Source: Spirochaetota bacterium | GTDB lineage: Bacteria > Spirochaetota > UBA4802 > UBA5550 | Direction of reading: 5' to 3' | NCBI GenBank assembly: GCA_022704585.1 | Contig: JAKJGD010000102.1 | Coordinates: 1 to 7,149, forward strand | DNA length: 7,149 nucleotides | Part shown: piece after piece, positions 1 to 6,718 of the stretch | Numbering within the stretch: position 1 is the stretch's first letter | Layout: each line of letters opens with the position of its first letter | Translations under genes and position numbers: made by a program | Notes under the pieces: generated by a model | Told to the model about the DNA's origin: nothing | Database searches by the model: none | Seen by the model: the letters and a program-made list of their open reading frames with translations, nothing else

Positions 1-2561
1 CCGCCGGCCTGGGCCATATCTTTCCTGCCGCCCCCGCCGCCGCCCACGCATTTGACCGCATCCTTGATGATTGCGCCGCAGTCAATGCCCTTTTTCACGG
101 CGCCGGCTGTCGCCGCAAACAGGAGCAGGGCCGTATCACCGTTGTTCGAGCCGAACAACACGACCGACGGGTCCGTCTTTGAGCGTATGGCATCGGAGAG
201 CCCTCGCAGCTCGTCGACGCCGACACCGTCGAATACGCGGGATATGATCTTCACGCCGCCCGCATCGACCGCTCCGGCGACGAGCGAGTCCATGTCAGAG
301 GTGATGGTCTCTTTTCTCATTTTTTCGATTTCTTTTTCAAGCTGGCGTGTCCGCTTCATCAATTCATCAACACGCTTCACGATGGCCGATTCGGCGACAT
401 TGACGGTCTTCGCCAGCTCGGCAATGATACCGTCGTAACTGTTGTAGCGTTCCAGCACGCCCCTGAGCGTGACGGCCTCGATCCTCCGCATGCCGGCGCC
501 CGGCGAGGCCTCCCGCAAAATCTTGAAGAGTCCGATCTGGCCCGTTGACGTGACATGGGTTCCGCCGCATAGCTCTTTGCTGAAGCCAGGCACCGAGATG
601 ACACGCACGGTGTCCTCGTATTTTTCATCGAACACTGCCATGGCCCCGGTCTTGACCGCGTCCTGGTAGTTCATGATCTCGGTCATGACCGGGATGTTTT
701 CCCATATCTTCCTGTTTACGATTTCTTCAATCTTCCGGATCTCCTCGGCGGTCATGGCATTGAAGTGGGTGAAGTCAAACCGCATCCGCTCAGGCGCGAC
801 AAGCGATCCCGCCTGCCTTACATGGGTCCCCAGCACGCTCCTGAGGGCGGCATGGAGCAGGTGCGTGACCGAGTGGTTCGCCCGTATCAGGTTCCTGTTC
901 ACTACATCGACAGCGGCCTCGACCTCGTCCCCGGTCCTGAACTCGCCGCTTACCACCTCTCCCATGTGGATGATGGTCCTGTTTATCTTCTTAGTATCCT
1001 CGACCCTGAACGATGCGCCGGACGGCGCTGTTATGGTCCCGATGTCTCCCACCTGTCCCCCGGACTCCCCGTAGAATGACGTCTCTTTCAAAACGACAAG
1101 TCCTTTTGTGCCGACGGCAAGCCGGTCAGTGACAGCGCTCCCGTCGTGCAGAAGCTCGATGCCCGAGCGGTAGACGACTGATTCGTATCCCCTGAACACG
1201 GAGTCACCCGCTTTCTTTCCTATTTCCTCCAACGCATCTTCGAGACTGCCGGAGGAGGCTTTCCAGCTCTGCTTGCCCCGCTCACGCTGCTTTTCCATCT
1301 CCTGTTCGTAGCCGTTCATGTCGACGTCGAGCCCGCGTTCCAGGGCCATCTCGCGCGTCATCTCGAGTGGAAACCCGAAGGTATCGTACAATAGAAACGC
1401 GTCGTTTCCGGATATTATCTTTTCCTTTTTCTTTATGCATGTTCCCATGATCTCCTCGAGACGATTCATGCCGTTCTCCAGGGTCTCGAGAAAGCGCTGT
1501 TCCTCTGACTCGATCACCCGCTTCAACCCCGCGGCGGCCTCTTTCAGCTCCGGGTAGAACTCCTGCATGATCCCTATGACGGGATCGACCATCGAGCAGA
1601 TAAACGGCTCTGTTATGCCGAGCTGGCGGCTAAAGCGCATGGCGCGCCGAAGCACGCGCCGAAGCACGTAGCCGCGGCCGTCATTGGAGGGATACACGCC
1701 GTCGGATATTGCGAAGGTGAGCGCCCGGGCGTGCTCGGCGATGATATTCACTGCGACCTTCTCGCCGCCCTCGTATTTCACCTTCGCCTTTTCGCAGACG
1801 AATGAGGTCAGGTGTTTGAATTCATCGGTATCATACACGGAATCGACGTCCTGGACCAGGGTCGCAAGACGCTCGAGCCCCATACCGGTATCGATGCCCG
1901 GCCGGGGAAGGGGGTGCAGCGTGCCGTCTGCGTCCTGGTTGTACTGGTTGAACACAAGGTTCCAGTATTCAAGGAAGCGCTCGCACTCGCAGCCCGGTTT
2001 GCAGTCGGGGCGCCCGCAGCCGTATTTCTCCCCGCGGTCGATATAGAGCTCGGAGCAGGGGCCGCACGCGCCGGTGTCGCCGGCGGGGCCCCAGAAATTA
2101 TCGGCCTTGCCGAGGCGCACTATCTTGTTCTCCGGGATCCCGATCCGGTCCCTCCATATATCACGGGCCTCATCGTCGTCCTCGTATATTGAAACCCATA
2201 TCTTTTCTTTGGGGAATCCGATAACCGTGGTTGAAAAATCCCAGGCGAACTGAATTGCTTCCTCCTTGAAATAATCCCCGAATGAGAAGTTTCCAAGCAT
2301 CTCAAAGAACGTCAGGTGCCGTTTCGTTTTTCCCACGTTTTCCAGGTCGCTGGTCCGCAGGCACTTCTGGACCGTTGCCGCCCTGGTATATTCCAGCTCC
2401 ACGGTACCGGCGAACATCGGTTTGAATTGTACCATGCCGGCCGTGGTGAAGAGCAGCGTGGGGTCGTCTTTCGGTATGAGCGAACTGGACGGTACAATAC
2501 GGTGTTCCCGTTCCCGGAAAAATTCGATGAAAGACTTTCGTAAATCCATTACCGTGAGCAT
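1..2561 (-). CDS. alaS: Alanyl-tRNA synthetase, 3' end cut by window edge
   Basis: Cytoplasmic class II synthetase that charges tRNA-Ala with alanine and hydrolyses mischarged Ser/Gly-tRNA-Ala. My reading of the minus strand gives 853 uninterrupted codons with no frame break. The catalytic core (about 1-240) carries the motif-2 region (RHLTFFEMLGNFSFGDYF, about 81-98) and motif 3 (GMGLERLA, 226-233). It also has a Cys-rich stretch: C166, C169, C182, C187, C191 and C193. The editing domain has its zinc ligands H563 and H567 (HSVTH) and C665 and H669 (CGGTH), almost the same numbering as in E. coli AlaS. A charged, probably coiled-coil segment follows at about 715-740. The C-Ala glycine motif ends in DMAQAGG (847-853) at the window edge. 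Family length is about 870-880, so roughly 20 residues and the stop lie outside. The ATG at 2561 is preferred over the one at 2549 because GAGAGG sits 6 bases upstream of it. The neighbour on the 5' side is a divergent ATPase gene. Confidence 0.97.
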   Translation of the reverse strand, partial: MLTVMDLRKSFIEFFREREHRIVPSSSLIPKDDPTLLFTTAGMVQFKPMFAGTVELEYTRAATVQKCLRTSDLENVGKTKRHLTFFEMLGNFSFGDYFKEEAIQFAWDFSTTVIGFPKEKIWVSIYEDDDEARDIWRDRIGIPENKIVRLGKADNFWGPAGDTGACGPCSELYIDRGEKYGCGRPDCKPGCECERFLEYWNLVFNQYNQDADGTLHPLPRPGIDTGMGLERLATLVQDVDSVYDTDEFKHLTSFVCEKAKVKYEGGEKVAVNIIAEHARALTFAISDGVYPSNDGRGYVLRRVLRRAMRFSRQLGITEPFICSMVDPVIGIMQEFYPELKEAAAGLKRVIESEEQRFLETLENGMNRLEEIMGTCIKKKEKIISGNDAFLLYDTFGFPLEMTREMALERGLDVDMNGYEQEMEKQRERGKQSWKASSGSLEDALEEIGKKAGDSVFRGYESVVYRSGIELLHDGSAVTDRLAVGTKGLVVLKETSFYGESGGQVGDIGTITAPSGASFRVEDTKKINRTIIHMGEVVSGEFRTGDEVEAAVDVVNRNLIRANHSVTHLLHAALRSVLGTHVRQAGSLVAPERMRFDFTHFNAMTAEEIRKIEEIVNRKIWENIPVMTEIMNYQDAVKTGAMAVFDEKYEDTVRVISVPGFSKELCGGTHVTSTGQIGLFKILREASPGAGMRRIEAVTLRGVLERYNSYDGIIAELAKTVNVAESAIVKRVDELMKRTRQLEKEIEKMRKETITSDMDSLVAGAVDAGGVKIISRVFDGVGVDELRGLSDAIRSKTDPSVVLFGSNNGDTALLLFAATAGAVKKGIDCGAIIKDAVKCVGGGGGGRKDMAQAG

Positions 2562-2567
2562 TTCGCA

Positions 2568-2573
2568 CCTCTC
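2568..2573 (-). promoter_or_regulatory. Ribosome binding site of alaS
   Basis: GAGAGG on the minus strand, 6 bases before the ATG at 2561. It decides the start: the in-frame ATG at 2549 would be 18 bases away, too far for this site. Confidence 0.7.
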
Positions 2574-2605
2574 AATGGCATAAAACATCGCTGCCGTATG
2601 GCTTT

Positions 2606-2634
2606 TTAGCACTATCTGGACAACCGGATATATT
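2606..2634 (+). promoter_or_regulatory. Candidate sigma-70-type promoter for the AAA ATPase gene
   Basis: TTAGCA (2606-2611, 4 of 6 matches to the -35 consensus), a 17-base spacer, then TATATT (2629-2634, 5 of 6 matches to the -10 consensus). It lies in the 215-base spacer between the divergent alaS and ATPase genes and would give a leader of about 135 bases before the ATG at 2777. I saw no equally good box pair on the minus strand for alaS, although the same AT-rich patch (TTGAAAAATATATCC on the minus strand) may serve it. This is a consensus match only. Confidence 0.3.
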
Positions 2635-2776
2635 TTTCAAGTGATTATTTTGGAAAGCTGCGCACCAGCCAGGCCGCCGTAAAAAATGGCAACTAATACT
2701 TTACAAATGCCGGACTCCTTTTTAGACTGTTGCCGCCCGCACCCGGAGCATACCGGCATCGGGATGGAGGTCGCCA

Positions 2777-3487
2777 ATGCACGTGCGTAACATACGGCTC
2801 CTGCCGGACAGGTACCCGACCGGGGACGTGTATCCCTTCAACCTGGATATATTCAGGGCCACCGATCGCCTCGATCTGGGCAGGCCGGTGACTTTCTTTG
2901 TCGGAGAAAACGGCACGGGTAAATCTACCCTGCTCAGGGCCATTGCCATGAAATGCAACATTCATATCTGGGAAGGGCTCGAGAGGACCCGCTTTCATTA
3001 TAATCCGCATGAACGGGAATTACACAAGTACATCGCGCTGGAATGGACCGATGGTCCGGTCCCGGGCTCGTTCTTCGCCTCGGAGATATTTCGGAATTTC
3101 GCTGTTAACCTCGACGAATGGGCCTCCATGTCGCCTGCGACGCTCGAGTATTTCGGCGGGAGATCTCTCATGGAACAGTCGCACGGGCAGTGCCACATGT
3201 CCTTCTTCAGAAATCGCTTTACAATACGGGGGCTTTATCTGCTCGACGAGCCCGAGAATGCCCTCTCACCAGGCCGCCAGATCGAGCTGCTCGCGCTCCT
3301 TAAAGAAATGGCCGGCCGGGGCCACGCCCAGTTCATAATCGCTACCCATTCTCCCATACTCCTCGCGCTTCCGGGCGCCGACATCTTCAGCTTCGACCGC
3401 GCACCGATCGCCACGGTGAAGTATGAGGACACTGAGCATTTCCGCATCTACCGGGAATTCATGAACGAGCCGGGAAAATTCCTGTAA
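2777..3487 (+). CDS. AAA/ABC-type predicted ATPase (COG3910-like), small stand-alone
   Basis: A 236-residue soluble P-loop ATPase with an ABC/SMC-like head and no visible transmembrane or DNA-binding segment. Visible motifs in order: Walker A GENGTGKST (43-51); an SxxxQSHGQ segment (130-138) in the position of the ABC signature/pre-Walker-B region; Walker B LYLLDEPE (153-160) followed by a D-loop-like NALSP (161-165); and an H-loop histidine in IIATHSP (H191). The end (SFDRAPIATVKYEDTEHFRIYREFMNEP) also fits the small predicted-ATPase family I associate with COG3910, whose cellular role is not established. The ATG is supported by GGAGG at 2766-2770, 6 bases upstream. The gene is antiparallel to its neighbours, divergent from alaS and convergent with recX. 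It thus splits two genes that are often adjacent. Function, partner and substrate cannot be read from the sequence. Family-level call fairly sure, role unknown. Confidence 0.87.
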   Translation: MHVRNIRLLPDRYPTGDVYPFNLDIFRATDRLDLGRPVTFFVGENGTGKSTLLRAIAMKCNIHIWEGLERTRFHYNPHERELHKYIALEWTDGPVPGSFFASEIFRNFAVNLDEWASMSPATLEYFGGRSLMEQSHGQCHMSFFRNRFTIRGLYLLDEPENALSPGRQIELLALLKEMAGRGHAQFIIATHSPILLALPGADIFSFDRAPIATVKYEDTEHFRIYREFMNEPGKFL

Positions 3488-3495
3488 TACCGTAC

Positions 3496-3512
3496 CGCCG
3501 CGGGATGCGGCG
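3496..3512. terminator. Possible bidirectional hairpin between convergent stops
   Basis: CGCCGC (3496-3501), a 5-base loop, then GCGGCG (3507-3512): a perfect 6-bp GC stem in the 42-base gap between the ATPase stop (3487) and the recX stop (3530). There is no T-run on either side, so it is not a textbook intrinsic terminator. Its position between two converging genes is the main support. Confidence 0.3.
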
Positions 3513-3529
3513 CATTGATTCGATGAAGG

Positions 3530-4162
3530 CTACTCCTGCTCCTCTCTCTCCTCTCTCCGGATCCTCTCGAGAACACTCGTTATCATCTCGCCGTCAAAGC
3601 CCCTTCCACGGAGGAAATAGGCCAGTTTTGCCGGTCCGTTCTTCCTGTCTTTAACCGTCTGCCATTTCTTCAGTGCTGCCGCATAAACATCATCAAAAGA
3701 ATCCTCGAGCGCGGCCGACTCCTTGAGCGCCTGCCTGATGATGTCCCGGTGCACGCCCCGCTTCTGCAGCTCGCTGGCGAGAAGCTGTTTGCCCACCAGC
3801 TTTTTCTCCAGCCTGTTGCCGATATAACGGGCCGCGTAATCCGCATCGTCTATATAACCGGCCTCGGAGAGGCCTGCGGTGATTTCCCTGATAAGGTCAT
3901 GGTCGAACCCCTTTTTTCCCAGGTACCGCTCCATTTCCATCAACGAACGGGGACAGATGGCAAGGTAATCGAGCGCCGTTTTCCTGCACCGGAACCGCTG
4001 CGACTCGGCCTTCAGCTGCGAATATTCTGCCTGGTCCAGCTCCTGCCCTGCTTCCAGGCGGTACAGGCCGGCAACCTGATGCGGTATCTTGAGAATCTCC
4101 CCGCTTTCGAGCTCCACGGAGATGAATTCCGCGGCCGGCTTTTGTTTTATTATGGTGATCAT
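3530..4162 (-). CDS. recX: Regulatory protein RecX
   Basis: A 210-residue cytoplasmic protein of the RecX family. In studied bacteria this family binds RecA filaments and modulates, usually inhibits, recombinase and SOS co-protease activity. The N-terminal beta-rich part begins MITIIKQKP. It is followed by the helical repeats of the family: ALDYLAICPRSLMEMERYL (about 63-81), the hallmark GYIDDADYAARYI (102-114), then the basic KKLVGKQLLASELQKRGV stretch (120-137), and a last repeat with LAYFLRGRGFDGEMI (180-194). It ends in a charged tail, ERIRREEREEQE. Length is within the family range (E. coli 166, B. subtilis about 264). The frame is open upstream to 4366, but that would run through the terminator and into rpsI. 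The ATG at 4162 gives the expected N-terminus, although its Shine-Dalgarno is weak (GGG/CGGAT-like). It lies directly downstream of the rpsI terminator. recA, the usual partner gene, is not in the window. Confidence 0.92.
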   Translation of the reverse strand: MITIIKQKPAAEFISVELESGEILKIPHQVAGLYRLEAGQELDQAEYSQLKAESQRFRCRKTALDYLAICPRSLMEMERYLGKKGFDHDLIREITAGLSEAGYIDDADYAARYIGNRLEKKLVGKQLLASELQKRGVHRDIIRQALKESAALEDSFDDVYAAALKKWQTVKDRKNGPAKLAYFLRGRGFDGEMITSVLERIRREEREEQE

Positions 4163-4176
4163 ATCCGTACCCGTAC

Positions 4177-4208
4177 AAATAAAAAAGAGGATGCATGCCT
4201 GCATCCTC
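4177..4208 (-). terminator. Intrinsic terminator of the rplM-rpsI operon
   Basis: On the minus strand, GAGGATGCA (4208-4200), a 4-base loop (4199-4196), then the perfect complement TGCATCCTC (4195-4187), followed at once by TTTTTTATTT (4186-4177). A 9-bp perfect stem with a U-rich tail is a textbook Rho-independent terminator. It begins 24 bases after the rpsI stop and ends 14 bases before the recX start, so it must strongly limit transcription of recX from the ribosomal promoter. Confidence 0.9.
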
Positions 4209-4232
4209 TCTCTGTCTCCGGAAGAAGTCCTG

Positions 4233-4622
4233 TTAACGTTTGGAGAACTGGAACCGCTTCCGCGCTTTCTTCTGTCCCGGTTTTTTCCGCTCCACTTCCC
4301 GGGAATCCCGGGTGAGAAAGCCGCCGTCGCGCATCTGTTTGCGCAGCTTCTCGTCCATCTTGACAAGGCAGCGCGCGATGCCCATTTTCACCGCCCCGGC
4401 CTGTCCGGACCATCCGCCGCCGTCAACCAGGGCCATCACATCATACTTTTCCAGCATGCCGACGTGCTCGAGAGGCTGGCGCACGATCAACTCAAGCGTC
4501 TGGCGCCTGAAGTACTGGCCAATCGGCTGATTGTTGATAACCATGTTCCCCGAACCGGGCGCGAGCCATACCCGGGCGACCGACGTTTTTCTTCTACCCG
4601 TTGCGTAGTATTTATTCGTCAT
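4233..4622 (-). CDS. rpsI: 30S ribosomal protein S9
   Basis: A 129-residue small-subunit protein (E. coli S9 is 130). Its basic C-terminal tail reaches the P-site tRNA in the ribosome. Visible signatures are the N-terminal YYATGRRKTSVARV (about 5-18), the central GGGWSGQAGAVKMGIARCLV region and the lysine/arginine-rich end KKPGQKKARKRFQFSKR, which closes in the conserved Lys-Arg. The start is placed at 4622. A longer frame from 4643 would add seven residues (MTYRGIF) and overlap rplM, whereas GAGGAA sits 5 bases before 4622. It follows rplM with a 10-base gap in the common rplM-rpsI operon and is closed by a strong terminator. Confidence 0.97.
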   Translation of the reverse strand: MTNKYYATGRRKTSVARVWLAPGSGNMVINNQPIGQYFRRQTLELIVRQPLEHVGMLEKYDVMALVDGGGWSGQAGAVKMGIARCLVKMDEKLRKQMRDGGFLTRDSREVERKKPGQKKARKRFQFSKR

Positions 4623-4627
4623 AAAAA

Positions 4628-4633
4628 TTCCTC
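4628..4633 (-). promoter_or_regulatory. Ribosome binding site of rpsI
   Basis: GAGGAA, 5 bases before the ATG at 4622. Its first base is the last base of the rplM stop codon TAG, so ribosomes finishing rplM stop on the rpsI initiation site. This suggests translational coupling and rules out the upstream in-frame ATG at 4643. Confidence 0.75.
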
Positions 4634-5073
4634 TATATGTCAAGTGGTTCCGGCTTCTGAGCCTGGTGCGGGTGCTCGGTGCCGGCGTAAACTTTCAGGT
4701 TACTGAATACCTTCCTTCCCAGCCTGTTTTTAGGAAGCATGCTTTTCACCGCATGCTCGATGATGAACTCGGGGCGCTCTTTCTTGATCTTCTTGATGTT
4801 CACGAATTTGATACCGCCCGGATACTGTGAGTGTCTGAAGTATTCTTTGTCTTCAGGCTTGCTGCCGGTAAGGACTACCTTCTCTGCATTGATGACAATG
4901 ACATTGTCCCCCATGTCCAGATTGGGGGTGAAGTCGGGCTTGTTCTTTCCTCTCAGGATCTTCGCCGCTTCAGACGCGAGACGGCCAAGGACCTTGCCGT
5001 CGGCATCAATGACAAACCATTTCTTATGTATGTCAGATCCTTTCAATGAGTACGTTTTCTGCATTCCTTTCAT
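4633..5073 (-). CDS. rplM: 50S ribosomal protein L13
   Basis: A 146-residue large-subunit protein that acts early in 50S assembly (E. coli 142). Family landmarks are WFVIDADGKVLGRLASEAAK near the N-terminus, the FTPNLDMGDNVIVINAEKV segment, GGIKFVNI, the HAVKSMLPKNRLGR segment and the C-terminal LKVYAGTEHPHQAQKPEPLDI (in E. coli the protein also ends with LDI). The start is not fully certain. The ATG at 5073 has only a GAG 7 bases upstream. The ATG at 5064 (MQKTYS) would match the family N-terminus slightly better, but its AAGGA abuts the start codon. First gene of the rplM-rpsI unit, with a strong candidate promoter about 70 bases upstream. Confidence 0.97.
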   Translation of the reverse strand: MKGMQKTYSLKGSDIHKKWFVIDADGKVLGRLASEAAKILRGKNKPDFTPNLDMGDNVIVINAEKVVLTGSKPEDKEYFRHSQYPGGIKFVNIKKIKKERPEFIIEHAVKSMLPKNRLGRKVFSNLKVYAGTEHPHQAQKPEPLDI

Positions 5074-5145
5074 CTCTGTTCTCGTACAATATATATAATT
5101 TTAATGTTTTATTCAGAAAATAGCCTGAAAATAATCGGAAGGTTT

Positions 5146-5173
5146 AAAATATATACACGCCTTTTTCTGTCAA
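5146..5173 (-). promoter_or_regulatory. Candidate sigma-70-type promoter of rplM-rpsI
   Basis: On the minus strand, TTGACA (5173-5168, a perfect -35 match), a 16-base spacer, then TATTTT (5151-5146) in a longer TATATATTTT tract, so the exact -10 register is loose. Transcription would start near 5139, leaving a leader of about 65 bases before rplM. That leader can form a small TTCAG/CTGAA hairpin (arms 5125-5129 and 5112-5116). Confidence 0.55.
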
Positions 5174-5312
5174 TACAATATTATTGAAAAAACTATTAAT
5201 TTTTAGCCATATATTGATTTATTTTTATCCTCGGCAACTGGTTTAACATGCAGAGAACATATCGGGACGATTACATAGGTACTCCCTTCGTAACGTTAGC
5301 CGAACCACTGAC

Positions 5313-5318
5313 TATAAT
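5313..5318 (+). promoter_or_regulatory. Possible -10 box for the lipoprotein gene
   Basis: A perfect TATAAT in the spacer, 135 bases before the lipoprotein ATG. No convincing -35 lies 16-18 bases upstream (GTAACG at 17). In DNA this AT-rich a chance match is possible. Confidence 0.25.
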
Positions 5319-5438
5319 AATCTGTCTAAAATATATCGTTACCGGCAAATTGGTGGCAAAACCGGCTAAAAATAAAAAAAATTTGACGAATTTCGTTTTA
5401 CATAGGAGATTTACAGATAGTAACACAACCTATAACTC

Positions 5439-5445
5439 AAAGGAG
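5439..5445 (+). promoter_or_regulatory. Ribosome binding site of the lipoprotein gene
   Basis: AAAGGAG, 7 bases before the ATG at 5453. It is a near-ideal Shine-Dalgarno and fixes the start at the MKK that opens a normal lipoprotein signal peptide. Confidence 0.8.
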
Positions 5446-5452
5446 TGCCGTA

Positions 5453-6718
5453 ATGAAAAAGGCGACCGCATTCGCATCATGCCTCCTCCTGCTTGTTGCC
5501 CTCGCATCCTGTGGCGGCGGGAAAAACATAAAGCAAGAAACCAGCTCAAATGAATTTTCCTATGGCGAAAAGAGCGTGGACACAAAGCCGGTCAGGGACA
5601 AGGCTGAGGGTGTGGCTGCCATTTTCGACAATGACCGGGCACTGGCCCGTGACCGGGCCATCAATGACGCCCGCAACAAGCTCGTCGAAAAGGTCCTCGG
5701 CACAACGGTTTCCGGCTCGAGCATGGTGGAGGATTTTCAGCTCGTCAAGCTGCTCATAGAGGAAAAATCGTACGGCCTTGTCAAGAACGAGAAAATACTG
5801 TCAGAGAGCTACGAAAGCGACATGTGCAGGGTGATGCTCGAAGGGACGGTGTTACCGGCAGTGGCCGAGGACGCAATAGAGGACGCGCTGAACAGGTACG
5901 GCAGGCCGAAGTTCATGATGCTCATCAGCGAAACGTTCGAGCGGCACATGAACGCGCCGGGCTTTACCGAAACGGAAATGCTGATGCAGGAGCGCATGGG
6001 ATCGGCAGGTTTCGAATTCGTCGACGTCCAGGTGGTACAGGACCTTATGAAGCGCCAGTACGGCCAGATGTCCCGCGCCATGTCCGGGCAGATCAGCCAG
6101 GACATCCAGGATCTGCTCCTGAACGACAACGGTGCAGAAGTCATCATCATCGGCACCGCGCAGACCAGGGATCAGTCCGGGGTGCTCGAGGAATACACGA
6201 AAAACATGAAGTCAAAGTCCGCCATCGTGCGGCTGAAGGCAATCGACATGTACACGGGAAGAGTGCTGGCAACCACCAGCAAGGACGCTCCCGGCGTTCA
6301 TACTCAATCGGACACCGCGTCAAAGAGGGCCATCGAGGCCGTGTTGAAGAAAATAATCGGCGGTAAAGACGAGGGAACGGGCGCCTCAAAACCGGGGCCC
6401 TTCATGGCAGAGATCATAAAACAATTCGTAAAATCCGCGACACACCGTCCGATCAACGTGTATATTACCGGGCTTAATTATAACGGACTTAAGGAATTCA
6501 GGGAACAGGTTTCCCACCGGGTCCGCGGCGTCCAGCAGGTCAATGACAAAGGAAGAGTCGGTTCGGCTGCACGGCTTGAAGTGTTGTTTACCGGCACGAC
6601 CGCGGAATTCACGGACGAGCTGAAAGCAAAGTCAGAAAAATTAGGCTTCCAGATCGAAATACCGCAGAGCTTCCCGAACAGGGTTACGCTCCAGGCTAAA
6701 CCGCTGGCCGGGAAATAG
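5453..6718 (+). CDS. Putative lipoprotein with FlgT/LPP20-like and CsgG-like regions
   Basis: A 421-residue predicted lipoprotein. Residues 1-19 form a type II signal peptide (MKK, hydrophobic LLLLVALAS) with lipobox LASC. C20 would be lipidated and is followed by a flexible GGGKN-type tether, so the protein should be membrane-anchored and face the periplasm or surface. Residues about 58-135 (RALARDRAINDARNKLVEKVLG to CRVMLEGTV) resemble the N-terminal domain of flagellar assembly protein T and LPP20-type lipoproteins. Residues about 152-303 (KFMMLISETF, then a GFEFVD strand, GAEVIIIGTA at 227-236, IDMYTGRVLATTS at 264-276) look like the nucleotide-free alpha/beta fold of CsgG, TolB-N or the FlgT middle domain. 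After a GTGASKPGP linker (308-316) comes a separate alpha/beta domain (about 332-415: INVYITGLNYNGLKEFREQV to NRVTLQA). These matches are pattern recognition, not a search. Function is unknown; an envelope or secretion scaffold is an inference. It is followed by an ABC ATPase gene. Confidence 0.85.
   Translation: MKKATAFASCLLLLVALASCGGGKNIKQETSSNEFSYGEKSVDTKPVRDKAEGVAAIFDNDRALARDRAINDARNKLVEKVLGTTVSGSSMVEDFQLVKLLIEEKSYGLVKNEKILSESYESDMCRVMLEGTVLPAVAEDAIEDALNRYGRPKFMMLISETFERHMNAPGFTETEMLMQERMGSAGFEFVDVQVVQDLMKRQYGQMSRAMSGQISQDIQDLLLNDNGAEVIIIGTAQTRDQSGVLEEYTKNMKSKSAIVRLKAIDMYTGRVLATTSKDAPGVHTQSDTASKRAIEAVLKKIIGGKDEGTGASKPGPFMAEIIKQFVKSATHRPINVYITGLNYNGLKEFREQVSHRVRGVQQVNDKGRVGSAARLEVLFTGTTAEFTDELKAKSEKLGFQIEIPQSFPNRVTLQAKPLAGK

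Larger units (their letters stand above)
5074..5452. other. AT-rich divergent intergenic region, rplM / lipoprotein
   Basis: A 379-base spacer between two divergent genes, visibly far richer in A and T than the flanking coding DNA. It holds the rplM promoter on the minus strand and presumably the lipoprotein promoter on the plus strand, where TATAAT at 5313-5318 is the best -10 but lacks a good -35. Closer to the lipoprotein start are two copies of ACCGGC exactly 20 bases apart (5341 and 5361), an A-run (about 5370-5381) and the palindrome ACGAATTTCGT (5386-5396). An open frame from 5248 runs into the lipoprotein gene in another frame but lacks family features, so I do not call it. No tRNA or other RNA gene was recognised. 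Confidence 0.6.

Noticed and set aside
1812..2192. Long plus-strand frames across the alaS region (also near 52-438, 673-1074 and 765-1079)
   Set aside because: They are antisense to a gap-free AlaS reading with all expected motifs. High GC at third positions opens such shadow frames.
2562..2720. A small minus-strand peptide in the alaS-ATPase spacer behind AAAAAGGAG
   Set aside because: The good Shine-Dalgarno is followed only by ATT or by TTG-TAA. No usual start codon gives a frame of any length.
3749..4315. A 188-codon plus-strand frame opposite recX and rpsI
   Set aside because: It is antisense to two well-supported genes and crosses the terminator. The composition is typical of a shadow frame.
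4163..4366. An N-terminal extension of recX to 4366 (68 extra residues)
   Set aside because: It would translate through the rpsI terminator and overlap rpsI. The arginine/serine-rich extension has no RecX character, and the ATG at 4162 begins the expected family N-terminus.
4623..4643. A longer rpsI start at 4643 (MTYRGIF...)
   Set aside because: It overlaps the end of rplM. The clear GAGGAA site is 5 bases before 4622, and S9 homologs start near that residue.
5248..5553. A 101-codon frame from the AT-rich spacer into the lipoprotein gene
   Set aside because: No Shine-Dalgarno, no recognisable motif, and its second half is the out-of-frame reading of the lipoprotein signal peptide region.
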